A stretch of 44,443 bases of DNA from Erysipelotrichaceae bacterium (GTDB lineage: Bacteria; Bacillota_I; Bacilli_A; Erysipelotrichales; Erysipelotrichaceae): assembly GCA_019415435.1 (NCBI GenBank), contig DXZE01000011.1, forward strand, positions 1-44,443. Reading direction: 5' to 3'. Positions 1 to 9,116 of this stretch are shown one piece after another (within the stretch, counting starts at the first letter, position 1; the number at the start of each line of letters is the position of its first letter). The position numbers were made by a program, and so were the translations under genes. A model generated the notes under the pieces. That model was given only the letters and a program-made list of their open reading frames with translations. It did no database searches and was not told the origin of the DNA.

Positions 1-233
1 CAATTAATCTGTTTAGTAAAGTAACATTTCTGATCTTTCTTTTATTTACTATATCTCTGACAATTAAAGCATTCAGAACATCATTATTCAGATCGTTTGT
101 TCTCTGTCTTTCATATGCATTATTCCCTGAAATTAAAAATTCTAAAGTTATGGGAATAGATCTTTTCAGCATTCTTATAACCGGATTTATATTCTATTCC
201 CATAAAATAAAAATATTTAAATTTAAGGAATAG
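1..233 (+). CDS. C-terminal end of a membrane protein (5' end outside the window)
   Basis: The frame is open from base 3 to a TAG at 231-233, giving about 76 residues with no start codon needed inside the window. The peptide is strongly hydrophobic with two or three likely membrane segments and ends in a short lysine-rich tail (IKIFKFKE). This looks like the last helices of a polytopic inner-membrane protein such as a polysaccharide polymerase or transporter, but no family motif survives in this piece and I cannot name it. It runs convergent to gyrA, with the gyrA terminator between them. Confidence 0.55.
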   Translation, partial: INLFSKVTFLIFLLFTISLTIKAFRTSLFRSFVLCLSYALFPEIKNSKVMGIDLFSILITGFIFYSHKIKIFKFKE

Positions 234-260
234 AAATAATATGAATAGATATCCATATAA

Positions 261-292
261 AAAGCATTGTGATTTTCATGTCACAATGCTTT
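261..292 (-). terminator. Rho-independent terminator of gyrA
   Basis: A 12-bp perfect stem (AAAGCATTGTGA at 261-272 with its complement at 281-292) encloses an 8-nt loop. Read leftward it is followed by a T-rich run, and it sits just past the gyrA stop. The symmetric A/T flanks mean it may also stop the rightward gene ending at 233. Confidence 0.8.
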
Positions 293-305
293 GTTACTTA
301 TTCGA

Positions 306-2804
306 TTATTCACTCTTTTCTTCTGTTTCCTGCTCTGTTTCAGGTTCATCTGGTTCTGCGTCTAAGATAGCTACAGAAGATACCTTCTGTCCATCACTCA
401 GACGGATAACCATAACACCCTGTGCAGTTCTGGAATAAACAGCTACCTGTTTCAGAGAGATACGAATCAGAATACCTGCATCTGTCATAATCATGCAGTC
501 TTCATCACCATTGACAGCTCTCATAGCCACAAGGTTACCTGTCTTCTCTGTGATATTGGCAGCTCTGACACCCTTGACACCACGGTTAGTCAGACGATAA
601 TCATCTATATCTGTCTTCTTGCCAAAGCCATTCTCTGTAACAGTCAGAATATACTTTCCTTCTTCATTGGTAGCTAAGCCAATGACTTCACTGCCATCTG
701 TATTGAATCCTATGACACCTCTTGCAATACGGGACATAGTACGGATTGTATCTTCCTTGAAACGTACTGCCTTGCCATTGGATCCGGCAATAATAACTTC
801 CGCTTTACCAGTCGTACCCTTTACAAAGGCAAGAGAATCTCCATCATTCAGTTTGATCGCAATCTTACCATTCTTGTTTATGTTTTCAAACTCTTCTATA
901 GATGTTCTCTTTACAAGTCCCTTCTTTGTCACAAAGAACAGATATTTCTTATCTTCATGATTTCCATAAGGAACCATTGCACAGACATGTTCATTCCTGC
1001 CTATATCAACAAGGTTAACAATCGGTAATCCCTTGGAAGTACGTGAGAATTCAGGTATGTTATATCCCTTGACTCTGAATACACGTCCAGTATCTGTAAA
1101 GATCAACAGATGATCATGGGTAGACATGGTAATGAACTGATCAATGGAATCATCTTTATTTAATTCCATTCCCTTGATACCCTTGCCGCCGCGGTTCTGG
1201 ACATGATAGGTATCTGTTGTCATTCTCTTTACATAACCATTCTCAGATAATGTAATGACAACATCTTCTACCGGAATCAGATCTTCATCTTCCATATCTG
1301 CGGAACCATCGATAATCTCTGTACGTCTGGGATTACCATACTTGTTTTTAATATCTGTCAACTCATCTTTGACAATCTGTTCGATTCTTTCATGATGAGC
1401 CAGAATATCCTGAAGATCCGCAATCTTTACAAGAAGATCCTGATATTCACTTTCAATCTTCTCTCTTTCAAGACCTGTCAATCTTCTGAACTGCATATCA
1501 AGAATAGCTTTAGCCTGTATTTCATCTAAGCCAAATCCATTCATCAATCTAGGCATTGCTTCATTAGCATCTCTCGAATCACGGATTGTATGAATAATCG
1601 CATCGAGATTATCTACCGCAATTCTCAACCCCTCCAGGATATGAGCTCTGTCCTGTGCTTTCTTCAGATCATACTGGGTTCTTCTGGTGATGACATCATA
1701 CTGATGATCAATATAACCCTGAATCATCTCACGCATACCAGCCTGACGCGGTACATTGTTAAAAAGGACAACGTTATTTACACCAAAATTAGACTGTAAC
1801 GGCGTCAATCTGTAAAGCTGGTTCAGTAATACTTCCGGCTGTACATCCTTACGTAATTCCATGACAATACGGACACCATCCATATTGGATTCATCACGTA
1901 AATCCGTAATACCTTCAATGACCTTATCTCTTGCAAGAGAGGCAATTCTCTCTACCATCTGTGCCTTGTTTACGGCATATGGTATTTCCGTCACAATGAT
2001 ACGAGGCTTGCCATTAGGCATCTTGTCTATTTCAGTCCTGGCACGCATGACAATTGTGCCTTTACCTGTTTCAAATGCCTTGCGGATACCGCTTCTGCCT
2101 ATGATATAGCCGCCTGTAGGAAAATCCGGTCCCTTGATATACTGCATTAATTCTGAAGAAGTAATCTCAGGATTATTCATAGTCGCAATAACTGCATCAA
2201 TGGTTTCACCAAGATTATGCGGTGCTACATTAGTAGCCATACCTACCGCAATACCCATCGATCCGTTAACAATCAGATTCGGAAATCTGGATGGTAATAC
2301 ATCTGGTTCTAACTCTTCATTATCATAGTTTGGAGACATGTTAACAGTATCTTTATCAAGATCTCTTAACATCTCTACGGCAAGCTTTGACATACGTGCT
2401 TCGGTATAACGCATAGCCGCAGCACCATCACCATCCATGGATCCAAAGTTACCATGACCATCAACCAGAACTTCTCTCATGTTCCAGTTCTGAGCCATGT
2501 ATACTAATGCGCCATAGATAGAAGAGTCACCATGCGGATGATATTTACCCATTGTGTCCCCGACAATACGCGCACACTTACGATACGGCTTGTCAGGTGT
2601 ATTATTCATTTCATTCATCGCATAGAGAATACGTCTCTGTACAGGTTTCAAACCATCTCGTACATCCGGTAAAGCTCTTGCGACAATAACTGACATGGAG
2701 TAGTCAATGAAGTCTTTCTTCATTTCTCCTGTCAGATCCTGTTCGGTAATATGTCCCGGATCGAATTTCGATTCGTCAAATTCCATGAAATCGTCTCTAG
2801 CCAT
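306..2804 (-). CDS. gyrA: DNA gyrase subunit A
   Basis: GyrA cuts and rejoins DNA in the A2B2 gyrase that introduces negative supercoils. Visible landmarks are the active-site tyrosine in AMRYTEAR, the HPHGDSSIYGA quinolone-determining segment, a coiled tower region, and a C-terminal beta-pinwheel with the GyrA-box variant QNRGGKG. The box supports GyrA rather than ParC. The product is about 832 aa, normal length, with an acidic tail. Two ATGs lie in tandem (2807 and 2804). GGGAGG is only 2 nt from the first and 5 nt from the second, so 2804 is preferred. The ribosome site directly follows the gyrB stop, so the two genes are one transcript. The position equivalent to E. coli Asp87 is Gly instead of Asp/Glu. 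Confidence 0.97.
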   Translation of the reverse strand: MARDDFMEFDESKFDPGHITEQDLTGEMKKDFIDYSMSVIVARALPDVRDGLKPVQRRILYAMNEMNNTPDKPYRKCARIVGDTMGKYHPHGDSSIYGALVYMAQNWNMREVLVDGHGNFGSMDGDGAAAMRYTEARMSKLAVEMLRDLDKDTVNMSPNYDNEELEPDVLPSRFPNLIVNGSMGIAVGMATNVAPHNLGETIDAVIATMNNPEITSSELMQYIKGPDFPTGGYIIGRSGIRKAFETGKGTIVMRARTEIDKMPNGKPRIIVTEIPYAVNKAQMVERIASLARDKVIEGITDLRDESNMDGVRIVMELRKDVQPEVLLNQLYRLTPLQSNFGVNNVVLFNNVPRQAGMREMIQGYIDHQYDVITRRTQYDLKKAQDRAHILEGLRIAVDNLDAIIHTIRDSRDANEAMPRLMNGFGLDEIQAKAILDMQFRRLTGLEREKIESEYQDLLVKIADLQDILAHHERIEQIVKDELTDIKNKYGNPRRTEIIDGSADMEDEDLIPVEDVVITLSENGYVKRMTTDTYHVQNRGGKGIKGMELNKDDSIDQFITMSTHDHLLIFTDTGRVFRVKGYNIPEFSRTSKGLPIVNLVDIGRNEHVCAMVPYGNHEDKKYLFFVTKKGLVKRTSIEEFENINKNGKIAIKLNDGDSLAFVKGTTGKAEVIIAGSNGKAVRFKEDTIRTMSRIARGVIGFNTDGSEVIGLATNEEGKYILTVTENGFGKKTDIDDYRLTNRGVKGVRAANITEKTGNLVAMRAVNGDEDCMIMTDAGILIRISLKQVAVYSRTAQGVMVIRLSDGQKVSSVAILDAEPDEPETEQETEEKSE

Positions 2805-2815
2805 CATTACCTCCC

Positions 2816-4810
2816 TTAAATATCAAGTTCCGCAAAGTTTGCATTCTTGATGATATATTCTTTTCTAGGTTCTACTTCATCTCCCATGAAGATACTGAAG
2901 TATTCATCTGCCTTCTCTGCATCATCCAGAGATACTCTGATCAGGGTTCTGTTTTTAGGATCCATGGTTGTTTCCCATAACTGTTCAGGATTCATTTCAC
3001 CTAAACCTTTATATCTCTGTACAGAGATACGTTCACCTAACTCAGCCCTGACTTTATCCATCTGCTGTTCGGTATAGGCATATCTGACGGTATTACCCTT
3101 CTGTGCCTTATACAGAGGCGGTTGCGCAATATAGACATGTCCTTCTTCAATAATCGGACGCATATATCTGTAGAAGAATGTTAATAACAGTATTCTGATA
3201 TGAGCACCATCGACATCGGCATCGGTCATGATAACAATCTTGTTGTAACGTAATTTGGAAGTATCCACATCATCCAGTATTCCACAGCCAAAGGCTGTAA
3301 TCATGGATCTGATTTCATTGTTTTCAAATGCTCTTTCCTGTCTTGCTTTCTCTACATTCAGAATCTTACCTCTTAAAGGAAGAATAGCCTGGAAGTGAGA
3401 ATCTCTGCCCTGCTTTGCGGAGCCGCCGGCAGAGTCACCCTCGACGATATAGATTTCACAGATACTTGCGTCTTTGGAAGAACAGTCAGCTAACTTACCA
3501 GGTAAGGAAGATATTTCAAGAGCTGACTTTCTTCTTGTCATCTCTCTTGCCTTCTTGGCAGCTCTTCTTGCCTGTGAAGCAACAGTAGCCTTATTCATGA
3601 TGGCTTTAGCTTCATCAGGATGTTCCATTAAGAATCTGGTTAACTCTGTACCAAAGATATCTGAAACAATCTTTCTGACTTCACTGTTACCTAACTTGGT
3701 CTTTGTCTGTCCTTCATACTGAGGATCAGGATGTTTTACAGAGATAACCGCTGTTAATCCTTCCCGGCAATCATCTGTAGTCAGATTCTCATCTTTATCC
3801 TTAAGGAACTTATTGTCTCTGGCATACTTGTTTATGACTCTGTTTAAAGCCATATTAAAGCCTTCAAGATGTGTTCCGCCTTCAACCGTATTGATATTAT
3901 TGCAGAAAGTATAAACAGCAGGATTATAGCTGTCATTGTACTGGCATGCGACTTCTACCTGAATATCTTTCTCATATCCTTCGGCATAGATAATATCCGG
4001 ATGTACAACTGTCTTATTCTTATTCAGATAAGCTATGTATTCCTTTAAGCCACCTTCAAATAAGAATTCATTATGACGGTCTTCTTCTTTTTCCATTCTT
4101 TCATCATTAAAGACAAGTCTGATGCCTTTATTTAAGAATGCAAGCTGACGTAATCTTGTACGGATTGTGTCATGATCATATACAGTAGTTTCTGTAAAGA
4201 TAGCAGGATCAGCTTTAAATGTAACTACAGAACCATGTTTTTCCTTGTCACAATGACCAATGACTCGTAATGGTTCTACCGCATGACCACCATTTTCAAA
4301 TCTTACAAAGTAAATATTGCCTTCATGGAATACTCTTACTTCCAGCCAGGAAGATAAGGCATTAACAACAGATGCACCAACACCATGCAGACCACCGGAA
4401 ATCTTATAGGCACCGCCTCCAAACTTACCGCCAGCGTGCAATACCGTAAAGATAGTTTCAATGGTAGACTTACCTGTCTTTGAATTCATACCGGCAGGCA
4501 TACCACGGCCATCATCTTCTACCGTAATGACATTATCCTTATCACAGGTAACAGTTACTGTTGTGGCATAGCCTGCCATGGCTTCATCAATACCATTATC
4601 TACAATTTCCCATACCAGGTGGTGTAAACCCTTGGAGGAAGTACTGGCAATATACATGCCAGGTCTTTTACGTACTGCTTCCAGACCATCCAGAACCTGA
4701 ATTTCAGAGTCATCATATTCTTCTGTTACTTTGGCATCCAATGTTCCATTCAATACTGCCCTGGATCCATCTTCTGTCGTTATGACTTCTTCTTTTTCAT
4801 CTTCTGCCAT
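2816..4810 (-). CDS. gyrB: DNA gyrase subunit B
   Basis: GyrB is the ATPase subunit of gyrase. The GHKL ATP site is visible as EIVDNGIDEA, DDGRGMP and GGLHGVGASVVNAL. A transducer domain follows, then the TOPRIM metal site (EGDSAGGSAKQGRD and DADVDGAHIR) and the C-terminal QRYKGLGEMN motif. At 664 aa it is slightly long because of an acidic N-terminal extension of about 35 residues before the conserved LDGLEAVRKRPGMYI. The start is fixed by AAGGAGG six bases upstream, which overlaps the recF stop. It lies 11 nt after recF and abuts gyrA, so recF-gyrB-gyrA are coupled. Confidence 0.97.
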   Translation of the reverse strand: MAEDEKEEVITTEDGSRAVLNGTLDAKVTEEYDDSEIQVLDGLEAVRKRPGMYIASTSSKGLHHLVWEIVDNGIDEAMAGYATTVTVTCDKDNVITVEDDGRGMPAGMNSKTGKSTIETIFTVLHAGGKFGGGAYKISGGLHGVGASVVNALSSWLEVRVFHEGNIYFVRFENGGHAVEPLRVIGHCDKEKHGSVVTFKADPAIFTETTVYDHDTIRTRLRQLAFLNKGIRLVFNDERMEKEEDRHNEFLFEGGLKEYIAYLNKNKTVVHPDIIYAEGYEKDIQVEVACQYNDSYNPAVYTFCNNINTVEGGTHLEGFNMALNRVINKYARDNKFLKDKDENLTTDDCREGLTAVISVKHPDPQYEGQTKTKLGNSEVRKIVSDIFGTELTRFLMEHPDEAKAIMNKATVASQARRAAKKAREMTRRKSALEISSLPGKLADCSSKDASICEIYIVEGDSAGGSAKQGRDSHFQAILPLRGKILNVEKARQERAFENNEIRSMITAFGCGILDDVDTSKLRYNKIVIMTDADVDGAHIRILLLTFFYRYMRPIIEEGHVYIAQPPLYKAQKGNTVRYAYTEQQMDKVRAELGERISVQRYKGLGEMNPEQLWETTMDPKNRTLIRVSLDDAEKADEYFSIFMGDEVEPRKEYIIKNANFAELDI

Positions 4811-4821
4811 TGTCTGCCTCC

Positions 4822-5898
4822 TTATAGAACAATTGTTCCATGACTGATATGGAATTCTGTTCTTTCTTTATCTTTCAGATACGGCGGTACATTTACGGTA
4901 GTAATCAAGCACTGGTATGTACCGCTGATCATATCAATTAATTTCTTTTGTCTTGTATCATCCAGTTCACTTAATACATCATCTAACAGCAATACCGGTA
5001 CCTTACCGGTTGTATTGCGGATGTAATTCATAAGTGCCATCTTGAATGCAAGAACTGTCATTCTCTTCTGACCCTGACTGGCTCTTTGGATCAGGTTTTC
5101 ACCATCCATTAAGAAGATCAGATCTTCATGATGGACGCCGGTTGTTGTAGACTTTCTGAACTTGTCATTTTCCAAAGCATTCTGATGCATACTGATTAAT
5201 GCTTCTTTTGTGACTTCAGCATCCATGCAGCATTTATAATGCATGGTCACAACTGTACTTTCATCAGATAACTTCTGATACAGGGAAGAAAGATATCTGT
5301 TGATTTCCTGTACAAATTTCTTTCTTTCTGTGATGATGACATATTCTTCTGAACTAAGCTGTTCATCAAACGTATGCAGTAACTGCATATCAGGATGATC
5401 ATTCTTCAATAAAAGATTTCTTTCTTTTAACAAAGACTGATCATGGTTTAATGCCAATAAATATTTATTGGATACCTTGGCGATTTCCTGATTCATAAGT
5501 CTTCTGCGATCACCAGGGGCATCTGTAAAGATAGTTAAATCATCCGGAGAAAAGAGAACGGTATTTAATATACCTACAAACTCACTGCTTCTTTTGACAG
5601 GCTGATGATGAATCATCAGTGTTTTGCCTTTGTCATAGATCACAGCTTCTAATTCTCTTTCAATGCCATCATCTTCCAATACACAGGATATATTAGAAAA
5701 CGGTTTACCTTCTTTTATCAGCATTCCATCTTTTGCCAGCCGGTGGCTTCTCGTTAAAGAGAGATAAACGAGACTTTCCAGAAGGTTTGTCTTTCCCTGG
5801 GCATTGTTTCCACTGATCACATTCATATGTGGATTCAGTTCAACATTCGCATAAGAATAATTTCTGAAATTTCTGAGTTTTAATCTTTTAACAAACAT
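4822..5898 (-). CDS. recF: DNA replication and repair protein RecF
   Basis: RecF is an SMC-like ATPase that helps load RecA at single-strand gaps and is normally encoded next to dnaN and gyrB. The sequence shows the N-terminal LRNFRNY motif, Walker A GNNAQGKTN, the ABC-type signature near ASQGQKR, and Walker B VLLLDDVLSELD. Its 358 aa match the family. The ATG overlaps the yaaA stop by one base (TAATG), so translation is probably coupled. There is no separate promoter. Confidence 0.95.
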   Translation of the reverse strand: MFVKRLKLRNFRNYSYANVELNPHMNVISGNNAQGKTNLLESLVYLSLTRSHRLAKDGMLIKEGKPFSNISCVLEDDGIERELEAVIYDKGKTLMIHHQPVKRSSEFVGILNTVLFSPDDLTIFTDAPGDRRRLMNQEIAKVSNKYLLALNHDQSLLKERNLLLKNDHPDMQLLHTFDEQLSSEEYVIITERKKFVQEINRYLSSLYQKLSDESTVVTMHYKCCMDAEVTKEALISMHQNALENDKFRKSTTTGVHHEDLIFLMDGENLIQRASQGQKRMTVLAFKMALMNYIRNTTGKVPVLLLDDVLSELDDTRQKKLIDMISGTYQCLITTVNVPPYLKDKERTEFHISHGTIVL

Positions 5899-6098
5899 TA
5901 AAAAACCGCATAGGTTTTCTGATCTATTTTGACTTTATCGCCAGGGTACAGTTTTCTGCCTCTTCTGTTTTCTTTTTCACCATTCACAAAGATATCTTTT
6001 TCCTTGCACATAAGTTTGGCTTCACCACCAGTAGAAGCGATACCGGTCATCTTCAGAAACTGCTGTAAAGTGATATATTCTCCCTTTATTTTTTCCAT
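5898..6098 (-). CDS. yaaA: S4-domain RNA-binding protein YaaA/RlbA
   Basis: This is a small RNA-binding S4-domain protein (66 aa) of the family that sits between dnaN and recF in most Firmicutes; its exact role is unsettled. The S4 core is seen in LQQFLKMTGIASTGGEAK and the GDKVKI strand. An upstream GTG (6107) is possible, but GGGAG lies directly against it, whereas the same site is 8 nt from the ATG at 6098, so the ATG is chosen. It is the first gene of the yaaA-recF-gyrB-gyrA transcript, with a TATAAT box about 40 nt upstream. Confidence 0.88.
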   Translation of the reverse strand: MEKIKGEYITLQQFLKMTGIASTGGEAKLMCKEKDIFVNGEKENRRGRKLYPGDKVKIDQKTYAVF

Positions 6099-6138
6099 GT
6101 TTTTCACTCCCTGAAAAATGGTCAGAACAACCTGTATT

Positions 6139-6144
6139 ATTATA
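6139..6144 (-). promoter_or_regulatory. -10 element of the yaaA-recF-gyrBA promoter
   Basis: Leftward-read GGTATAAT lies just past the upstream terminator and about 40 nt before the yaaA start. No good -35 is visible, since that position falls inside the terminator stem. The placement suggests that the recF-gyrBA operon is uncoupled from dnaN transcription. Confidence 0.55.
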
Positions 6145-6148
6145 CCAT

Positions 6149-6183
6149 AAAAAGCCTTTAAATGCTTTATTTAAAGGCTTTTT
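6149..6183 (-). terminator. Rho-independent terminator after the Fe-S/FAD oxidoreductase
   Basis: A 15-bp stem (AAAAAGCCTTTAAAT and its complement, loop GCTTT) ends in a T run when read leftward. It begins 26 nt after the stop of the 930-aa gene. Confidence 0.85.
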
Positions 6184-6208
6184 GAACACTTATATATAAG
6201 TTATAAAA

Positions 6209-9001
6209 CTATTTGTTTTTAGACGCAAATTTTATCTTCATTTCACGCTTCAAAGCATAAGGCAGAATATGCTTCATCTTGTCTTCTGCTTTGACCATTG
6301 TAGAGGCATCAGGGATATCTCTGCTTAAATGAATCGCATCGAATTCACATCTGGTTGTACACAGACCGCATCCTACACACTTGTTCAGGTCTACAGTAGT
6401 AGCACCACAATGGAGACATCTGTGCGCTTCTTTTCTGACCTGTGCTTCGGTTAATGGATTACGGAAGTCATCAAAGGACTTCTTTGCGTCTCCTTCCTTA
6501 ACAGTAGGTATGGCACGCTTGGCAGTATCATAGGATTCTAACTGAATATCATTACGATTGAATTCAATGAATTCTCTTCTGTCTCTGCCAATTGTCAATG
6601 ACTGGCCCGGATGTACGTATCTGTTGATAGATACCATGCCTTCTCTGCCATCCGCAATGGCATCGATGCAGAATCTTGCGCCATGGTTGATATCACCACC
6701 GACGAAGATATCTGGTTCACCTGTCTGGAATGTGACTGGATCTGCGACAGCAGTACCATTTCTTCTGAGTTCTACCTTTGTATCCTTCAGAAGGTCGCCC
6801 CATTCAGCAGACTGACCGATTGCCTCCAAGATATTGGAACATGGAATGGTAATTGTATCTTCATCATCATAGAGAGGATTGAATCTGCCTCTTTCATCTT
6901 TGACATGAACACATTTTTTGAAGACAATACCGGTTACCTTGCCATCCTTAGTAAGGATTTCCTTAGGACCCCAGCCATTCCTGACTTCAATGCCTTCTGA
7001 CTCTACTTCCGCTACTTCATCCTTTGAAGCAGGCATTTCATTTCTCTGTTCCAGACACAGCATTGTGACATGAGCACCATCATCACCAGCACGTAAGGCA
7101 GCTCTTGCGACATCTGCCGCAACGTTGCCGCCGCCGACAACAACAATATCACCATGCAATTTGATACTGTGATCCTGATTGATTCTCTTTAAGAAAGAGA
7201 CACCGGATTCAACGCCTTCTGCGTCTTCTCCATCAACATTGCATTTTCTTCCACCCTGTAAGCCAATGGCTATATAGAATGCCTTATAGCCCTGTTCTCT
7301 TAACTGTTTCAGGGTAACATCTGTACCTACTTCTGTATCACACTTAAATTCAACACCCATTTTCTTAATAATGTCGATTTCAGCTTCTACATACTTCTTT
7401 TCAAGACGGAAGGAAGGAATACCATTAACCATCATGCCGCCTGGTCTGGATTCTTTTTCAAATACAGTAACCGGATAACCTTCCTTGCGTAAGTAATACG
7501 CCGCAGTTAAACCAGCCGGACCTGAACCAATGACAGCAATCGGATAATTATCCCAGATCTCACCATCCTGGTTTTCACATACCGGAATAAAGTCATCCGC
7601 ATGATTCATTTCATGAACTGTTAAGAACTTCTTGATTTCATCAATAGCAACAGGCTGATCCACTGTACCTCTTGTACATCTGTCTTCACATCTGTGATTG
7701 CAGATCATACCGCATACAGTCGGGAACGGGTTATCCTGACGGATTAACTTAACCGCATCTTCATATCTGCCATCGGCAGCCATCTGTACATATCCCTGTA
7801 CGGCAATATGAGCAGGACATGCAGTCTTGCATGGAGAAGTTCCCTGTGGCCAACAGTTGATCTTGTTATGATCTCTGTAATCTCTGTCCCAGTGTTCCGG
7901 TCCCCACTTTGTATTATCTGGTAATTCATGTAATGGATAGGTTACATGAGAACCATCATGGAGACAGAGCTTCTGTCCTAACTTGGCTGCACCAACCGGA
8001 CATACTTCCACACATTTTCCACAGGCAACACACTTTGTATGATCGACGTGTGCACGATAGGCAGAACGTGACATATTTGGGGTATTAAATAACTGTGATG
8101 TTCTTAAGGCATAGCAGGAACCAGGTGAACAGTTACAGATACCTACGATTCTGTTTTCACCATCAATGTTTGTAATCTGGTGAACATAGCCTTTTCTTTC
8201 TGCTCTCTGTAAGATTTCCTTTACCTGATCTCTGGTTACGTAGTAAGCATCCTTACCAGATTCAACTAAGAATTCTGCGATATCACCGACACCAATGCAC
8301 ATGTGTCCTTCAATATCACCAACGCCTTCACCACGTACTCTCTGTGCTCTTCTGCAGGAACATACCATGGCACAGAACTTGTCATACTTGTCTAACCAAT
8401 GGGACAGATGTTCTACATCTACAGATTCTGTTTCCATCTCAATGGCATGTTCTACCGGAATGACATGCATACCTAAACCTGAACCTCCAGGCGGTACCAT
8501 GAAAGATGTAATAGATACAGGTTCCTGCGGTACAAGGTTGAACATGGTAGCTACTTCAGGATGTTCTTCAACCAGCTTTCCATTCATCATCATGTATTCA
8601 CCAGAACCTACTACCCATAATGGGACAAGATACTGTTTATGATGATCTTCATTATCACGATTCTGTTCAAGAATACCAATCCATAACAAATGCTTGACCA
8701 TGGCTTCTGTATCAGCCATGCTCATATGATTCATATTTGCTAATTGTTCCATAGTATATGGAACTCTCTTCTTCTTGAAGGAAAGCATGAACTTTACTTC
8801 ATCTTTGGTTAAAAGACGGTCAAGGATCCAGAAATCTACATTGTTTTCCTGAACACCTTTAACCTGACGAGGAATGTAATCTGTGATCATCCGGCCAAGC
8901 TTTTTGATAAGCTTTGCTTTTTCCGGATCATCACAATGATAATCTTCCTGCGGAAAATCCCTCTCGTTTACGAGAAGATTCGGGTCATCTACTCTGGGCA
9001 T
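6209..9001 (-). CDS. Multi-cluster Fe-S / FAD-dependent NAD(P)H oxidoreductase (GltD-like core)
   Basis: This 930-aa cytoplasmic electron-transfer flavoprotein is of unknown substrate. In order it has: an N-terminal helical/winged-helix-like region (1-130); a cysteine-rich section (CAMVCSC near 210-216 and CNCSPGSC near 289-296); a ferredoxin cluster CVACGKCVEVCP (324-335); a GltD-type Fe-S domain (CKTACPAH near 391, CGMICNHRCEDRC near 430-442); an FAD Rossmann motif IGSGPAGLTAA (491-501); an NAD(P) motif VVGGGNVAADVA (621-632); and a second ferredoxin domain with CVGCGLCTTRC near 875. The core matches the glutamate synthase small-subunit/dihydropyrimidine dehydrogenase fold, but no partner gene is present. 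It has its own -10 (ATAATA at 9039-9044 on the plus strand) and terminator. The ribosome site AGGAG is about 11 nt upstream. It interrupts the usual dnaN-yaaA pairing. Confidence 0.85.
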   Translation of the reverse strand: MPRVDDPNLLVNERDFPQEDYHCDDPEKAKLIKKLGRMITDYIPRQVKGVQENNVDFWILDRLLTKDEVKFMLSFKKKRVPYTMEQLANMNHMSMADTEAMVKHLLWIGILEQNRDNEDHHKQYLVPLWVVGSGEYMMMNGKLVEEHPEVATMFNLVPQEPVSITSFMVPPGGSGLGMHVIPVEHAIEMETESVDVEHLSHWLDKYDKFCAMVCSCRRAQRVRGEGVGDIEGHMCIGVGDIAEFLVESGKDAYYVTRDQVKEILQRAERKGYVHQITNIDGENRIVGICNCSPGSCYALRTSQLFNTPNMSRSAYRAHVDHTKCVACGKCVEVCPVGAAKLGQKLCLHDGSHVTYPLHELPDNTKWGPEHWDRDYRDHNKINCWPQGTSPCKTACPAHIAVQGYVQMAADGRYEDAVKLIRQDNPFPTVCGMICNHRCEDRCTRGTVDQPVAIDEIKKFLTVHEMNHADDFIPVCENQDGEIWDNYPIAVIGSGPAGLTAAYYLRKEGYPVTVFEKESRPGGMMVNGIPSFRLEKKYVEAEIDIIKKMGVEFKCDTEVGTDVTLKQLREQGYKAFYIAIGLQGGRKCNVDGEDAEGVESGVSFLKRINQDHSIKLHGDIVVVGGGNVAADVARAALRAGDDGAHVTMLCLEQRNEMPASKDEVAEVESEGIEVRNGWGPKEILTKDGKVTGIVFKKCVHVKDERGRFNPLYDDEDTITIPCSNILEAIGQSAEWGDLLKDTKVELRRNGTAVADPVTFQTGEPDIFVGGDINHGARFCIDAIADGREGMVSINRYVHPGQSLTIGRDRREFIEFNRNDIQLESYDTAKRAIPTVKEGDAKKSFDDFRNPLTEAQVRKEAHRCLHCGATTVDLNKCVGCGLCTTRCEFDAIHLSRDIPDASTMVKAEDKMKHILPYALKREMKIKFASKNK

Positions 9002-9054
9002 TATTTTTCACTCTCCTGTTTGTGATTCAATACACAAGATAATACTAACATAAA

Positions 9055-9083
9055 AGACACAGTTGTTTATTACAACTGTGTCT
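9055..9083 (-). terminator. Rho-independent terminator of dnaN (possibly bidirectional)
   Basis: A 12-bp perfect stem AGACACAGTTGT/ACAACTGTGTCT with a 5-nt loop starts about 33 nt past the dnaN stop. Leftward it ends in TTTTA; rightward it is followed by an even longer T run. Confidence 0.85.
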
Positions 9084-9116
9084 GTAGTTTTTTTTCAATT
9101 GTGCCAAAATGTTTGG

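Noticed and set aside
6558..7000. Rightward ORFs antisense to the Fe-S/FAD oxidoreductase
   Set aside because: The opposite strand encodes a motif-complete protein; these have no ribosome site or recognisable domain.
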